From Synergistota bacterium (GTDB lineage: Bacteria > Synergistota > Synergistia > Synergistales > Synergistaceae), in the NCBI GenBank assembly GCA_023450745.1, contig JAEXGR010000036.1, positions 1-19,691 of the forward strand: a stretch of DNA of 19,691 nt, read 5' to 3'. The translations under genes and the position numbers were made by a program. The stretch's first letter is position 1, and each line of letters begins with the position of its first letter. The notes under the pieces were generated by a model. That model worked only from the letters and a program-made list of their open reading frames with translations, searched no databases and had not been told where the DNA came from. Positions 1 to 7,918 of the stretch are shown here, one piece after another.

Positions 1-46
1 GGCATAGGAAACGGGGAGGCGCGGCCACCTCCCCGTTTCCTATGCC
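1..46. repeat. Perfect inverted repeat, 19-bp stem
   Basis: Bases 1-19 and 28-46 are exact reverse complements around an 8-base loop (CGCGGCCA). The stem begins GGCATAGGAA and holds a GGGGAGG core. No T-run follows on the plus strand, and the sequence before position 1 is not visible, so a canonical terminator cannot be claimed in either direction. It could be the end signal of a gene lying to the left, or a dispersed repeat; the arms may extend beyond the window. Confidence 0.75.
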
Positions 47-145
47 GCCGCTCAGCAACAAGAACGTCTTGCGCAAAGGGAGCCGAAAACAAGGCCGGCG
101 GCTAAGGAGCATAAACCTTGTGCTGAGCTGGCCTTTATCTTTTTG

Positions 146-189
146 CCTTCCTCTTTGAGGAAGGTGGGCCGGCGGCGGTTTGCCGCCGG
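146..189. repeat. REP-like double hairpin
   Basis: Two adjacent short palindromes. CCTTCCTC (146-153) pairs with GAGGAAGG (157-164) around TTT. CCGGCGGC (169-176) pairs with GCCGCCGG (182-189) around GGTTT. Paired GC-rich hairpins between genes are typical of repetitive extragenic palindromes. Only one copy is visible in this window, so repetitiveness is an inference. Confidence 0.4.
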
Positions 190-394
190 GTCGGAAGGAG
201 TGTTGATCTTGACCTTGACCTCGATTTTAAGCCCGCCATGCCTTGTTTCTTACCCTTTGGCTCCCGCACGGTATCGAGCGGACACGGCCGTCGAAGCAAG
301 AAAAAGGCGATGCTCAAGACCTCTCTTAACCCGCAAATTTTTCTTGCTCCACAAAAAGTAAATGCCGCCGCCCTGGCAACGCTGCGAACATATC

Positions 395-423
395 TTGACA
401 GAAACGGGCCGCGCTGTCATACT
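395..423 (+). promoter_or_regulatory. Candidate sigma70 promoter
   Basis: A perfect -35 TTGACA (395-400) lies 17 bases before CATACT (418-423), which matches four of six -10 positions. It would start a plus-strand transcript near 430. That is upstream of a Shine-Dalgarno-like GGGGAGG at 496-502 and some 450 bases before the cobalamin riboswitch. It could drive a small unknown transcript or be one source of the riboswitch transcript. Confidence 0.4.
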
Positions 424-630
424 TTACGCAAAATTGCTCGGCGAGGCTCACAGCTTATAAAGAAACAACGCGCCATATTTTTATATTTTTTTATCGGGGA
501 GGCAATAAAGATGCGGAACGAATATATGACACAATGTATTCATTCTTCATGGTTGTTGCAAATAGTCCCCCCCCCCGTTCTTTATAGACTATATGTTAAC
601 TATGTTTTAACGACCGCGCCGCGACTGTTT

Positions 631-864
631 TCACAGTCCCTGCCGCATCTGGGTGCGCCGCTCTTCCCTCTCCGCCGCGGCCGCCGTCATCGCCGCCCTT
701 TTAATTTGACAAACCTCCATCCGCGGCCCCTCGGTATGCCGCGGCCGGGGATATTTGACCAACCACGCCGCCGGCCCGTTATTTGCGCGGGCCTCCTCGA
801 CGGGCAGCCTCTGCTTAATAAAATGGAGGCGATGCCCGACAAATTTTAAACTGCCATCCTTCAA
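631..864 (-). CDS. Doubtful small ORF, hypothetical (77 aa)
   Basis: This is an open frame of 77 codons on the minus strand with a TTG start at 862-864. Codon third positions are mostly G or C, as in the real genes of this window, and the product is charged and helical-looking (Glu, Lys, Arg and Ala rich). The opposite frame over the same bases is Arg/Pro/His rich and looks like its shadow. Against it, there is no Shine-Dalgarno sequence before the TTG, an in-frame stop lies immediately upstream, and I recognise no family. It would be transcribed divergently from the cobalamin riboswitch. A small hairpin (623-638) covers its stop. It may be a decayed gene rather than an active one. Confidence 0.25.
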   Translation of the reverse strand: MKDGSLKFVGHRLHFIKQRLPVEEARANNGPAAWLVKYPRPRHTEGPRMEVCQIKRAAMTAAAAEREERRTQMRQGL

Positions 865-879
865 TTAATAAATTTCAGG

Positions 880-1088
880 ATCTGCGGAGCCAGGGAATCC
901 GGTATGATGCCGGGGCAGCCCCTGCTGCTGTAATCGGGACGAAACCGCATTATGTCATTGCCGCAAGGCGAGAAGGCGCGGTAAGCGGCGAAGATAGCGA
1001 AGTACAGGCTATAAGCCGTTTATGCGAAGGCAAGGATCTACGCTTTCGCAAAGTAGGATGAACGAGAGCCAGAAGACCTACCGGAGAT
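880..1088 (+). ncRNA. Cobalamin (AdoCbl-type) riboswitch
   Basis: The core GGGAATCCGGT (893-903) is followed by the GCCGG/GGCAGCCCC/TGCTGCTGTAA block that is diagnostic of cobalamin riboswitch aptamers. The 3' end has the B12 box, AGCCAGAAGACCTACC at 1067-1082. A closing P1 helix can be drawn between ATCTGCGG (880-887) and CCGGAGAT (1081-1088) with one mismatch. Known members bind adenosylcobalamin or related corrinoids and switch off downstream B12 uptake or synthesis genes. A terminator lies about 80 bases downstream, so control is probably at transcription elongation. The operon it precedes includes a TonB-dependent receptor, consistent with corrinoid uptake. Confidence 0.93.
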
Positions 1089-1130
1089 TTGGAGTTAGCG
1101 ATGCGCAGCGGGCGCAGGACGGCGATCTTC

Positions 1131-1147
1131 CGCATATTTTTTATGCG
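1131..1147 (+). promoter_or_regulatory. Small hairpin in riboswitch expression platform
   Basis: CGCATA (1131-1136) pairs with TATGCG (1142-1147) around five T. It sits between the B12 box and the terminator hairpin and may take part in the switch between terminator and antiterminator folds. Its role is an inference. Confidence 0.35.
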
Positions 1148-1168
1148 AATGGATGTCGTGTACATTTT

Positions 1169-1216
1169 AGAGGGAGAGAGTCGTTTTGCATCGTCGGACG
1201 CTCTCTCCCTCTTTTT
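1169..1216 (+). terminator. Intrinsic terminator of the riboswitch
   Basis: AGAGGGAGAGAG (1169-1180) is perfectly complementary to CTCTCTCCCTCT (1201-1212), followed by a run of T to 1216. The 12-bp stem, long loop and U-tract make a good rho-independent terminator. Since it lies between the aptamer and the first gene, it is the probable OFF state formed when cobalamin is bound. Confidence 0.85.
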
Positions 1217-1288
1217 GCATGGCCTTCCGGCTCCTCAATAAAGCAGAGGTTCATCGCTGTTTTTATATGGAAAGGAGCTGAGAAGAGG

Positions 1289-1345
1289 ATGTCGCGACAA
1301 TCAAAGAAAAAGAAGCACATCGTCATTTACCGCCTGCCGACTTAG
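1289..1345 (+). CDS. Possible 18-codon leader ORF
   Basis: An ATG at 1289 opens an 18-codon frame ending in TAG at 1343-1345. AAGGAG (1272-1277) lies 11 bases before it, and a closer AGAGG directly abuts the start. The peptide is very basic after the start (four Lys in a row) and then hydrophobic. It lies between the riboswitch terminator and the first structural gene, so it could be a translated leader or a chance frame. I recognise no family. Confidence 0.25.
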   Translation: MSRQSKKKKHIVIYRLPT

Positions 1346-1411
1346 CCGCCTTCGGTATCTTCACGGAGACCAAAGGGGAAGGGAAAATCAATTATAAGGA
1401 GGAAAATGACG

Positions 1412-3397
1412 ATGTTGGGAAAAAAGACATTAATTAATTTGACGGCCCTCATGGCCGCCCTGTTTCTCTTTGCCGGCCCGGCGAGGGCGGCGGACTGGAT
1501 CGCCTCGGCGGATGTCAGCTGGTACGAGGCGAATTCCGCCGACGTCACCTTTACGATCAAGACGGCGGAGGAGCTCGCGGGGCTCGCGAAGCTCGTCAAC
1601 GACAAGACAGAGCTGTTTAAGGGCAAGACGGTAAGTTTGGCCGCGGATATAGACCTCGCAGGGAAAGTCTGGACTCCTATCGGTTATAAAAACAGGTTTC
1701 AAGGAGCTTTTGACGGCTGCAATCATGTGATCAACCTGAAAACAGTTCGTATCATGAACACGCCAACGGGATTATTTGGATTCCTCGACTCCGCTGCCGG
1801 GTGCTCCGTAAAAAACCTTGAGATAGTCGGCGACATTGGTTTCATTAGGGATGACAGCTATTCCGCGGAAAGTGATTTCCGTTTTGGTCCTTTTGTCGGA
1901 GAACTCTACGGAAATATCGAGAACTGCGTCTTTCGCGGGAACATCACGATAAGCGGCCTGTGCACATACGCGGGAGGAATTGTCGGGTTCACGAACAGTA
2001 ACACAAAAGTTCTGAACTGCCACGCGTACGCTAATATCATGAATGATTCAGAGCCTTACCAAAGCATCTATAGCATCTATTATACTTTCCGTCTCGGCGG
2101 TATTGCCGGTATGGCAGGCGGTGCCGTGGAAAACTGTTATTTTCAGGGAAGCATAAAATATAAAAACGACTCCATGGTCATTGCCGCTGGCGGTATTATT
2201 GGCGGTACAAGCACCGGAACTTCAGCCGCTCTCACAAATTGCGTGGCTTCGGCTGACCTGGACGTTGTGACGGGGAAAAACGACGACGCCCGTTTTGACA
2301 GTGATGGCTATCTACGCTGCGGAGCTGCCGGCGGGATCGCCGGGTATTTCGTCAATTCGAATATGTACGGGTGTACCGCGACAGGAACGATCTCGATCAA
2401 TTCGTCTTCTGACAATGTCGTTTACGCCGCCGGGGGCATCGTCGGCATAGGGACTAAAAACTTTAATGCAAGCGCGCTGGACTGTTACATAGAGCACTGT
2501 ATATCTACGGCAACGGTGACCGCTCACTCCGGCAAGGCAGGCACAGTGGCAGGGGTTATGATAAAAGTAGACGCCTATGGTATCCATCATATAAAAGAAT
2601 GTGAATATCTCGCACATTCGGGCGCTGAAATCGATCCCGTTGGCAGCGGTTATGACGCGAATCAGTTCCAAATCTCCAAAGTGACCGATCCCAAGGATTT
2701 TCTGCCGGCTTCGGTGGCGCTCAGCCCCATCATCAGGCTGAACGAGAACAACGCTTGTGATATTGCCGGACAGCTGTTCCCGACAAATGCAGGGAAAAAC
2801 GGTGATGTTTCATGGATATGGAACGCGGCCGATTCGGAGATCTTAAAGGTGACGGCAGCCGGCGCCAAGGCTGTTGTAAAGGGAATAGCCACGGGCTTTT
2901 CCGCGTTGCGGAGCACAGCTTCCGGATTCCTGGGTGAAAATATGTGGGGAAATACGGCAAACGTATCCGTGAGCAGGACGATGCTGACTTCGCTCCGGCT
3001 CTCCGCAGAAAATATCAAATTCACAAAAGCTGGCGACAGCGCCGTGATAACGGCATCCATAACCCCCGATTCGGGCGCGTCTTACCCCGTCCTGAGGTGG
3101 ACTTACGATGCGCTGACGGATAACGCGTCCCGGGATGACATCGAATTGAATTATATCTCAGGCTCCTTGAGCGTAGAGATCACGCTGAAAAAGTATGTGG
3201 AAGGGGCGCGCTATCTGATAAAGGCGGCAACGGTCGACGGTTCCGGCTTGGAAGAATCGGTGGGGCTCTCTATTGCATCCGGCGACGCTCCTCAGCCGGA
3301 AAACAGCGGCTCCGGCGGCGGATGCGATTCCGGCGTTGGTATGGCCGGAGTGCTGCTTATGGCGGTTTTCGCGTCGTTCGGCAGGAAACACTCCTAG
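1412..3397 (+). CDS. GLUG-repeat surface protein with Synerg-CTERM tail
   Basis: This is a secreted surface protein of about 661 residues. I place the start at the second ATG (1412), nine bases after AAGGAGG (1396-1402); the ATG at 1406 is only three bases away. Residues 1-26 form a signal peptide ending in an Ala-Arg-Ala-type site. Residues about 100-400 contain repeated GGI(A/V)G...NC units of the GLUG type, which form beta-helical or beta-solenoid structures. Two Ig-like beta segments follow (about 430-620). The C-terminus has a Ser/Gly linker, GGGC, a hydrophobic helix and a basic end: the Synerg-CTERM sorting signal, here with Asp-Ser after the Cys instead of the usual Asn-Ala. It is the first large gene after the cobalamin riboswitch, and a paralogue of the next gene. 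Its ligand is unknown; surface adhesion or cargo binding for the TonB receptor is inferred. Confidence 0.85.
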   Translation: MLGKKTLINLTALMAALFLFAGPARAADWIASADVSWYEANSADVTFTIKTAEELAGLAKLVNDKTELFKGKTVSLAADIDLAGKVWTPIGYKNRFQGAFDGCNHVINLKTVRIMNTPTGLFGFLDSAAGCSVKNLEIVGDIGFIRDDSYSAESDFRFGPFVGELYGNIENCVFRGNITISGLCTYAGGIVGFTNSNTKVLNCHAYANIMNDSEPYQSIYSIYYTFRLGGIAGMAGGAVENCYFQGSIKYKNDSMVIAAGGIIGGTSTGTSAALTNCVASADLDVVTGKNDDARFDSDGYLRCGAAGGIAGYFVNSNMYGCTATGTISINSSSDNVVYAAGGIVGIGTKNFNASALDCYIEHCISTATVTAHSGKAGTVAGVMIKVDAYGIHHIKECEYLAHSGAEIDPVGSGYDANQFQISKVTDPKDFLPASVALSPIIRLNENNACDIAGQLFPTNAGKNGDVSWIWNAADSEILKVTAAGAKAVVKGIATGFSALRSTASGFLGENMWGNTANVSVSRTMLTSLRLSAENIKFTKAGDSAVITASITPDSGASYPVLRWTYDALTDNASRDDIELNYISGSLSVEITLKKYVEGARYLIKAATVDGSGLEESVGLSIASGDAPQPENSGSGGGCDSGVGMAGVLLMAVFASFGRKHS

Positions 3398-3408
3398 GAG
3401 GCTAATCC

Positions 3409-5835
3409 ATGTTGAAAAAATCGATCAAACAGACACTTTCATTACTCGCGCTTTCGCTGGTATTGCTGATTTTTACGGCAGCCTGCGCAATATCCGCCGG
3501 ATCATTGACGCCCGATACCAAATGGTATGACGACTACAAGAAAACGCGCGGAACCGTGGAGAATCCCTTTATCATCAGTACGGCTGAAGAACTGGCCGGG
3601 CTTGCGGATCTTGTCAAACGTCCGGGAGGATGGGGAAAACCTGCAAAAATCTCGTTTAAGAATAAATATATCATTCTCGACAGAGACATTGACCTCGGCG
3701 GCAAAGAGTGGCAGCCGATCGGATGGAAAATCGACTACAATATCGTTACTGCCGGTTTCGACAAAATACCAAATTATAAGGGATTCGACGGTACTTTCGA
3801 CGGCGGCGGGCACACGATCTCCGGGTTAAGTATTTCCAACTGTGAAAACGTTTATGTGCATAACGGTACCGTAACTGAGACGGCGGGGCTTTTTGGCTAT
3901 CTGGAGCATGAGGCCACGGTCAAAAATCTCGTCGTCAAAGGGAGCGTCAACGCCTCTAAATGTGAGGGGGCGGGAGGCATTGCGGGCTGGGCCGACGGAA
4001 CGATCATCAACTGCGTGTCAGATGTGGATGTTTCCGCGACGAGTGAGAAAAGAGGATACGTAGGCGGCATCGCCGGATTAAACGGCGCCGTCAACGCTTC
4101 GGGGCCCACGCCTCTCATCGCCAACTGCGTCGCGAGGGGAAACTTAAACTCCGTTCCAGGGTCATTCTCATACGCCGGCGGCATTGTCGGTTTTTCCAAC
4201 TGGTATAACGGAGAAGTCCGCAACAATGTCGCGATGTGTCCATCAGTCGTCGCTAACATGGATGCCGGCGGCATCTTCGGCGGTTTCAACAGCTATGTGA
4301 CCGCCGACAATGTCTCCGTGTGCGAGTTTGTTAAGGCCTCTCTGACAGGAGGAATAGTGGGGGCCTATGGGTTTGGTTACCAGAACTGCTATTGGCTCAA
4401 AGACAAGGAGGGGCAGCCCGGGGTTGGCAATGGCATCGACATGAATAAGGACGGCCTGATCACGGACGGCGCGCTGCTTCCCGTAACCGCCGCCGTGCTG
4501 GAAAGCTCCTGCTTCAAAACAATAAAACCGGGGGAAGAAAGAAAGATAAAGGCCGTAACATATCCGCTCACCGCCGACGCCTCAAAGTTGAAATATACAT
4601 GGACGGTCGACAGTGAAAAGCTCGATATAGTAAGCGGACAGGGTACCTCCGTCTTAACGGTCAAAGCCAAGTCCGCCGGCGCGGATGTTTCATACGCGCA
4701 CGTAGATGTGCTCGTCGAAGGCCTGCTGAGCCACACGGGATCGTCCGCCCCCTTCACCTCCGGCTTCAATAACAGCGCGCAGCCTGGCGGCATTCTGAAG
4801 ATATCCGCGAAGGAAATTTCTCCGACAGCGATCATCGCATACGGCGACACGTCTCAGATCAAAGAAGGGGAGAGCAGGACTTTGTATTCATCTGTCGTTC
4901 CCTCTGACGCGGTGGAATCAAAAATCGTATGGACGCTTTCCGCCGTCAGCGGCAGCGGCAGTGAAGACGATATAGTGATGACGCCCGGAACCGACGGGTC
5001 TTTGACCATCATGCTGCGCAGAGGAAACCCGGGCGAACAGGTATCGTACACGTTTACGGCATCCACAGAAGACGGGACTCTCAAAGATTCCGTAACGATC
5101 ACCTCAAAAATCGTGAAGGATATCGAGATCTCCTCGGTCATCCCGGTCGGCGACGCCGTTCCGACCTTCGCGGAGGCGCTTAAAGCCACCGGCGCTACCT
5201 CGGATATGCTTGATGATCTTATCGCGGCGACCGGGGCGTCATATTCGGACTTCCGCACTAACTTTAACGGCATCGTCTATCTGAGCTCCGCCAAGGTCGA
5301 AGCCGCGGTCGACTACGCCGCCTCGCTGGACAAGGTGGAGGTGACACAGATCAAGCCGCTGCCGATACTCAGGATGACCGCCTCGCAGGCCGGCAAGCTC
5401 GCGGTGACGGCGCTCGTCGTCAGCGGCGACGCCCTCATGGCAGAGACGCCGCAGAAGGTGGCGCTGGTCAAAACACGTCTTGACGGCACGGGCGAGTTCT
5501 TCGCCTACGCCGAGGATCAGGACGCCTTCGGCGACAAGCGCTTCACATTGCAGACGATGGACGACGAGATGATGGCGCCGACGGACAAAATCGACCCCGC
5601 CGCCTCCTATAAGCTCGTGCTCTATATCCAGGACAACGGCGGCTTCGACCTCGACCCGGCGGATTGCTCCATTATCGACCCTGTTGCTATAGTCAAGCTC
5701 GCGGAGGATAAGCCGACACCCACGCCCTCCGGCGGCTCTTCCGGCGGCTGCAACGCGGCGGGCCATATTGGCGTCGCGCTGCTTTCGGCGATCTCAATCA
5801 TCGTGCACAGGACGAAGAAAAGATCTCCTAAATAG
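3409..5835 (+). CDS. Large GLUG-repeat/Ig-like surface protein with Synerg-CTERM tail
   Basis: An 808-residue secreted protein. Its Shine-Dalgarno AGGAGG (3396-3401) overlaps the stop of the preceding gene, so the two are translationally linked. A signal peptide covers about residues 1-30. The N-terminal segment closely parallels the upstream protein: both have an EELAGLA motif followed by DIDL-GK-W-PIG. GLUG units (GGIAG, GGIVG, GGIFG) run through about residues 140-330 and Ig-like segments follow to about 570. An extra globular region (about 580-770) is absent from the upstream paralogue. The tail has a Ser/Gly linker, GGC at residues 779-781, a hydrophobic helix and Lys/Arg, which is the Synerg-CTERM signal. 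The C-terminal third has higher GC than the GLUG part, suggesting a modular history. Surface binding or adhesion within a B12-regulated operon is inferred. Confidence 0.87.
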   Translation: MLKKSIKQTLSLLALSLVLLIFTAACAISAGSLTPDTKWYDDYKKTRGTVENPFIISTAEELAGLADLVKRPGGWGKPAKISFKNKYIILDRDIDLGGKEWQPIGWKIDYNIVTAGFDKIPNYKGFDGTFDGGGHTISGLSISNCENVYVHNGTVTETAGLFGYLEHEATVKNLVVKGSVNASKCEGAGGIAGWADGTIINCVSDVDVSATSEKRGYVGGIAGLNGAVNASGPTPLIANCVARGNLNSVPGSFSYAGGIVGFSNWYNGEVRNNVAMCPSVVANMDAGGIFGGFNSYVTADNVSVCEFVKASLTGGIVGAYGFGYQNCYWLKDKEGQPGVGNGIDMNKDGLITDGALLPVTAAVLESSCFKTIKPGEERKIKAVTYPLTADASKLKYTWTVDSEKLDIVSGQGTSVLTVKAKSAGADVSYAHVDVLVEGLLSHTGSSAPFTSGFNNSAQPGGILKISAKEISPTAIIAYGDTSQIKEGESRTLYSSVVPSDAVESKIVWTLSAVSGSGSEDDIVMTPGTDGSLTIMLRRGNPGEQVSYTFTASTEDGTLKDSVTITSKIVKDIEISSVIPVGDAVPTFAEALKATGATSDMLDDLIAATGASYSDFRTNFNGIVYLSSAKVEAAVDYAASLDKVEVTQIKPLPILRMTASQAGKLAVTALVVSGDALMAETPQKVALVKTRLDGTGEFFAYAEDQDAFGDKRFTLQTMDDEMMAPTDKIDPAASYKLVLYIQDNGGFDLDPADCSIIDPVAIVKLAEDKPTPTPSGGSSGGCNAAGHIGVALLSAISIIVHRTKKRSPK

Positions 5836-5854
5836 CGTAATCAGGACAGACAGA

Positions 5855-5889
5855 GGGACGCCCCAACCTATATGGCGCGGGGGCGTCCC
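5855..5889 (+). other. Intercistronic hairpin before the TonB receptor gene
   Basis: GGGACGCCCC (5855-5864) pairs perfectly with GGGGCGTCCC (5880-5889). No T-run follows, so it is not a typical terminator. It could reduce readthrough or protect mRNA ends and so set the receptor level relative to the upstream surface proteins. Its 3' arm ends 21 bases before the preferred receptor start. Confidence 0.6.
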
Positions 5890-5910
5890 CGTAATCGAAA
5901 GGCTGAAGAG

Positions 5911-7878
5911 ATGAGAACATTTTTTTTAATCGCGATACTATGCATCCTCCTCGGCGCACGGGCCGCCGCCGCGGATAATACCGTTGAGCTGCCGGAGGAA
6001 AAGATCTCAGCCGACGCCGAATATGAGGACAAGCTGCTGCTATCGCCCGGAACGGTGACGGTCATCAGGCCTCAGGAGATGCGCGGAGAACAAAAGAATC
6101 TTCCCGAGCTCCTTAAACAAGTCCCGGGGCTGCACATCATCGAAACCAAGGGCCGCGGCGCTTATACTACCGCCTCCGTGCGCGGCAGCAGCTCTTCACA
6201 GGTCGCCGTCTATGTCGACGGCGTGTTGATGAATCTCGGCAGCGAGGCCGCCGTCGACCTATCCACGATCCCCGTGGAAAATGTCGAGAGAATTGAGGTC
6301 TACCGCGGTTATATCCCCGCGCGCTTCGGCGGCGCCTCGATGGGCGGCGTCATCAATATCATTACCGCCAAGCCCGATAAGGCCGGCGGCTCAATCACCG
6401 CCGGCGTCGGTTCTTTCGGCAGGTTCACGGGAGGCGTGACTTATAATACGCCTCTGGGAGAGGGCGCGCTGATGGCCGCCGTCAATTTCGACCGCACGGA
6501 CGGCGATTTTGAGTATTGGAACGACAATAGCACCCCCTACACTCCCGGAGACGATTATAAGGCCAACCGGCAGAATAACGGCTATAAGAACGCCAACGCC
6601 CTGCTCAAGTGGAACGGCGGAAAATGGAAGGTTGAGGGCGGCTGGAAGCGCAACGACCGGGAGCTGCCCTATTCGGCTCCCGGAGCAGACAAGCCGGAGA
6701 GCGTGCGCGGCGCGACCCAGGTGACCGACCAATGGAATACCGTGGTCACACGCCGGGATAAGGCGGGCGATCTGGATTATGGCCTGCGTCTCGAATATCT
6801 GCATCAGACTAAGGATTATGACGATCCGGAGGATAAGATCGGCGGCTGGGGCGAGCAGCACAACAAATATGAGACCAAACGCTTCGGCGCCGCGGTCGAC
6901 GGTTCTCTGCCCCTTGGAGAAAGACACCTCGTTGAGTTTCTCTGGAATTATTACAATGAAGAACTTCACACGACGGGAGACATCGTCAGAAACTTCGGCG
7001 GACGTGAACGCCACACACGCAATTCCTGGAACGGACAGATTCAGGATACGATCAGTCTCAACAAAGCGGGAGACTTTTGGCTCACGCCGATCGTCCGCTG
7101 GAACGCTGCCGAGGGCGTCACCGAATTTTCGTGGGGCGCGGCGCTGACGAAGAAGTTCGGCGACGGCTGGACGGCGAAGATAACTGGCGGCACCTACAAC
7201 CGCGCGCCGAACCTCTACGAGCTCTACGGCGACGGCGCGTTCATCATCCCCAACGAGGGGTTGTTGTGGGAGGACGGCACGCAGTATGACGCGGGGATCG
7301 CCTGGGAGGGCGAGCTGTATAAAGCCAACGTCAAGGCGGAGCTCACCTGGTTTTACCGCAAGTCAAACAATCTTATCGATTATCTGATGGTCAACCCCAG
7401 ATACGCGCAGTATGTAAATATCGGCAAAGCGGAGATATCCGGCGTCGAATTGGAGGCCACGGTGAAGCGCGAAAAGTGGGATGTTTATCTTTCCGCAACC
7501 TGGATGGACCCGAAGAACAAGACTCCGGGATATATGTACGACGACCCGCTGCCGAACCGCCCCGAATGGGAGGGACTGCTGCGTGTGAGCCGAAAAATCC
7601 TGAAGGACGACCGCGCGACGGTATTCGCTGAGCTGCACCATATCGGCAAGAATTATTACGATATGCAGGGAGAGGTCGGCTGGGATAATCTGACGACCTT
7701 TGGGCTCGGTGTGCGCTGGCGGATACGTGACGACCTCAAGCTGGTGTTCGGCGTGGACGACGTGTTCAACTCCGGCCCTGATGTGATGCTATTCGCCACC
7801 GGCAACGGTCCGGAGAGGACGTTATGGTATCCGATCCAGGGGCGGGCTTTTTACGCCACTCTGCTGTGGACTTTCTGA
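5911..7878 (+). CDS. btuB: TonB-dependent outer-membrane receptor, BtuB-like
   Basis: This is an outer-membrane active transporter of about 655 residues. I choose ATG 5911 because it has GAAAGG eight bases upstream and begins a clean signal peptide (MRTFFLIAIL, cleavage near residue 21). An ATG at 5872 would put 13 charged residues before it. Residues about 35-150 form the plug: PELLKQVPGL, SVRGSSSSQVAVYVDGV, VERIEVYRG and the FGGASMGGVINIITAK end are all classic. The rest is a beta-barrel with alternating aromatic strands, ending in a terminal Phe as outer-membrane proteins do. Length fits BtuB-type receptors. Corrinoid as substrate is inferred from the riboswitch; no TonB, ExbBD or BtuFCD genes are in view. 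It is the third large gene of the operon. Confidence 0.92.
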   Translation: MRTFFLIAILCILLGARAAAADNTVELPEEKISADAEYEDKLLLSPGTVTVIRPQEMRGEQKNLPELLKQVPGLHIIETKGRGAYTTASVRGSSSSQVAVYVDGVLMNLGSEAAVDLSTIPVENVERIEVYRGYIPARFGGASMGGVINIITAKPDKAGGSITAGVGSFGRFTGGVTYNTPLGEGALMAAVNFDRTDGDFEYWNDNSTPYTPGDDYKANRQNNGYKNANALLKWNGGKWKVEGGWKRNDRELPYSAPGADKPESVRGATQVTDQWNTVVTRRDKAGDLDYGLRLEYLHQTKDYDDPEDKIGGWGEQHNKYETKRFGAAVDGSLPLGERHLVEFLWNYYNEELHTTGDIVRNFGGRERHTRNSWNGQIQDTISLNKAGDFWLTPIVRWNAAEGVTEFSWGAALTKKFGDGWTAKITGGTYNRAPNLYELYGDGAFIIPNEGLLWEDGTQYDAGIAWEGELYKANVKAELTWFYRKSNNLIDYLMVNPRYAQYVNIGKAEISGVELEATVKREKWDVYLSATWMDPKNKTPGYMYDDPLPNRPEWEGLLRVSRKILKDDRATVFAELHHIGKNYYDMQGEVGWDNLTTFGLGVRWRIRDDLKLVFGVDDVFNSGPDVMLFATGNGPERTLWYPIQGRAFYATLLWTF

Positions 7879-7918
7879 AATGGCAGAAACAGATAAAAAA
7901 GAATCAGGAGGAATTAAT

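Larger units (their letters stand above)
47..510. other. Long non-coding stretch, possibly decayed repeats
   Basis: I see no convincing gene here. Open frames on both strands are short, rich in Arg, Ser and Pro, and lack ribosome binding sites. The stretch holds a REP-like double hairpin (146-189), a tandem CTTGAC hexamer near 209-220, and a promoter-like sequence near 395-423. The overall look is of interspersed-repeat or decayed DNA rather than a gene. Confidence 0.5.

Noticed and set aside
3409..3530. Lipoprotein signal (TAAC) in the second GLUG protein
   Set aside because: Thr at the -3 position is a poor lipobox, and an Ile-Ser-Ala signal peptidase I site follows directly; the protein already carries a C-terminal sorting signal.
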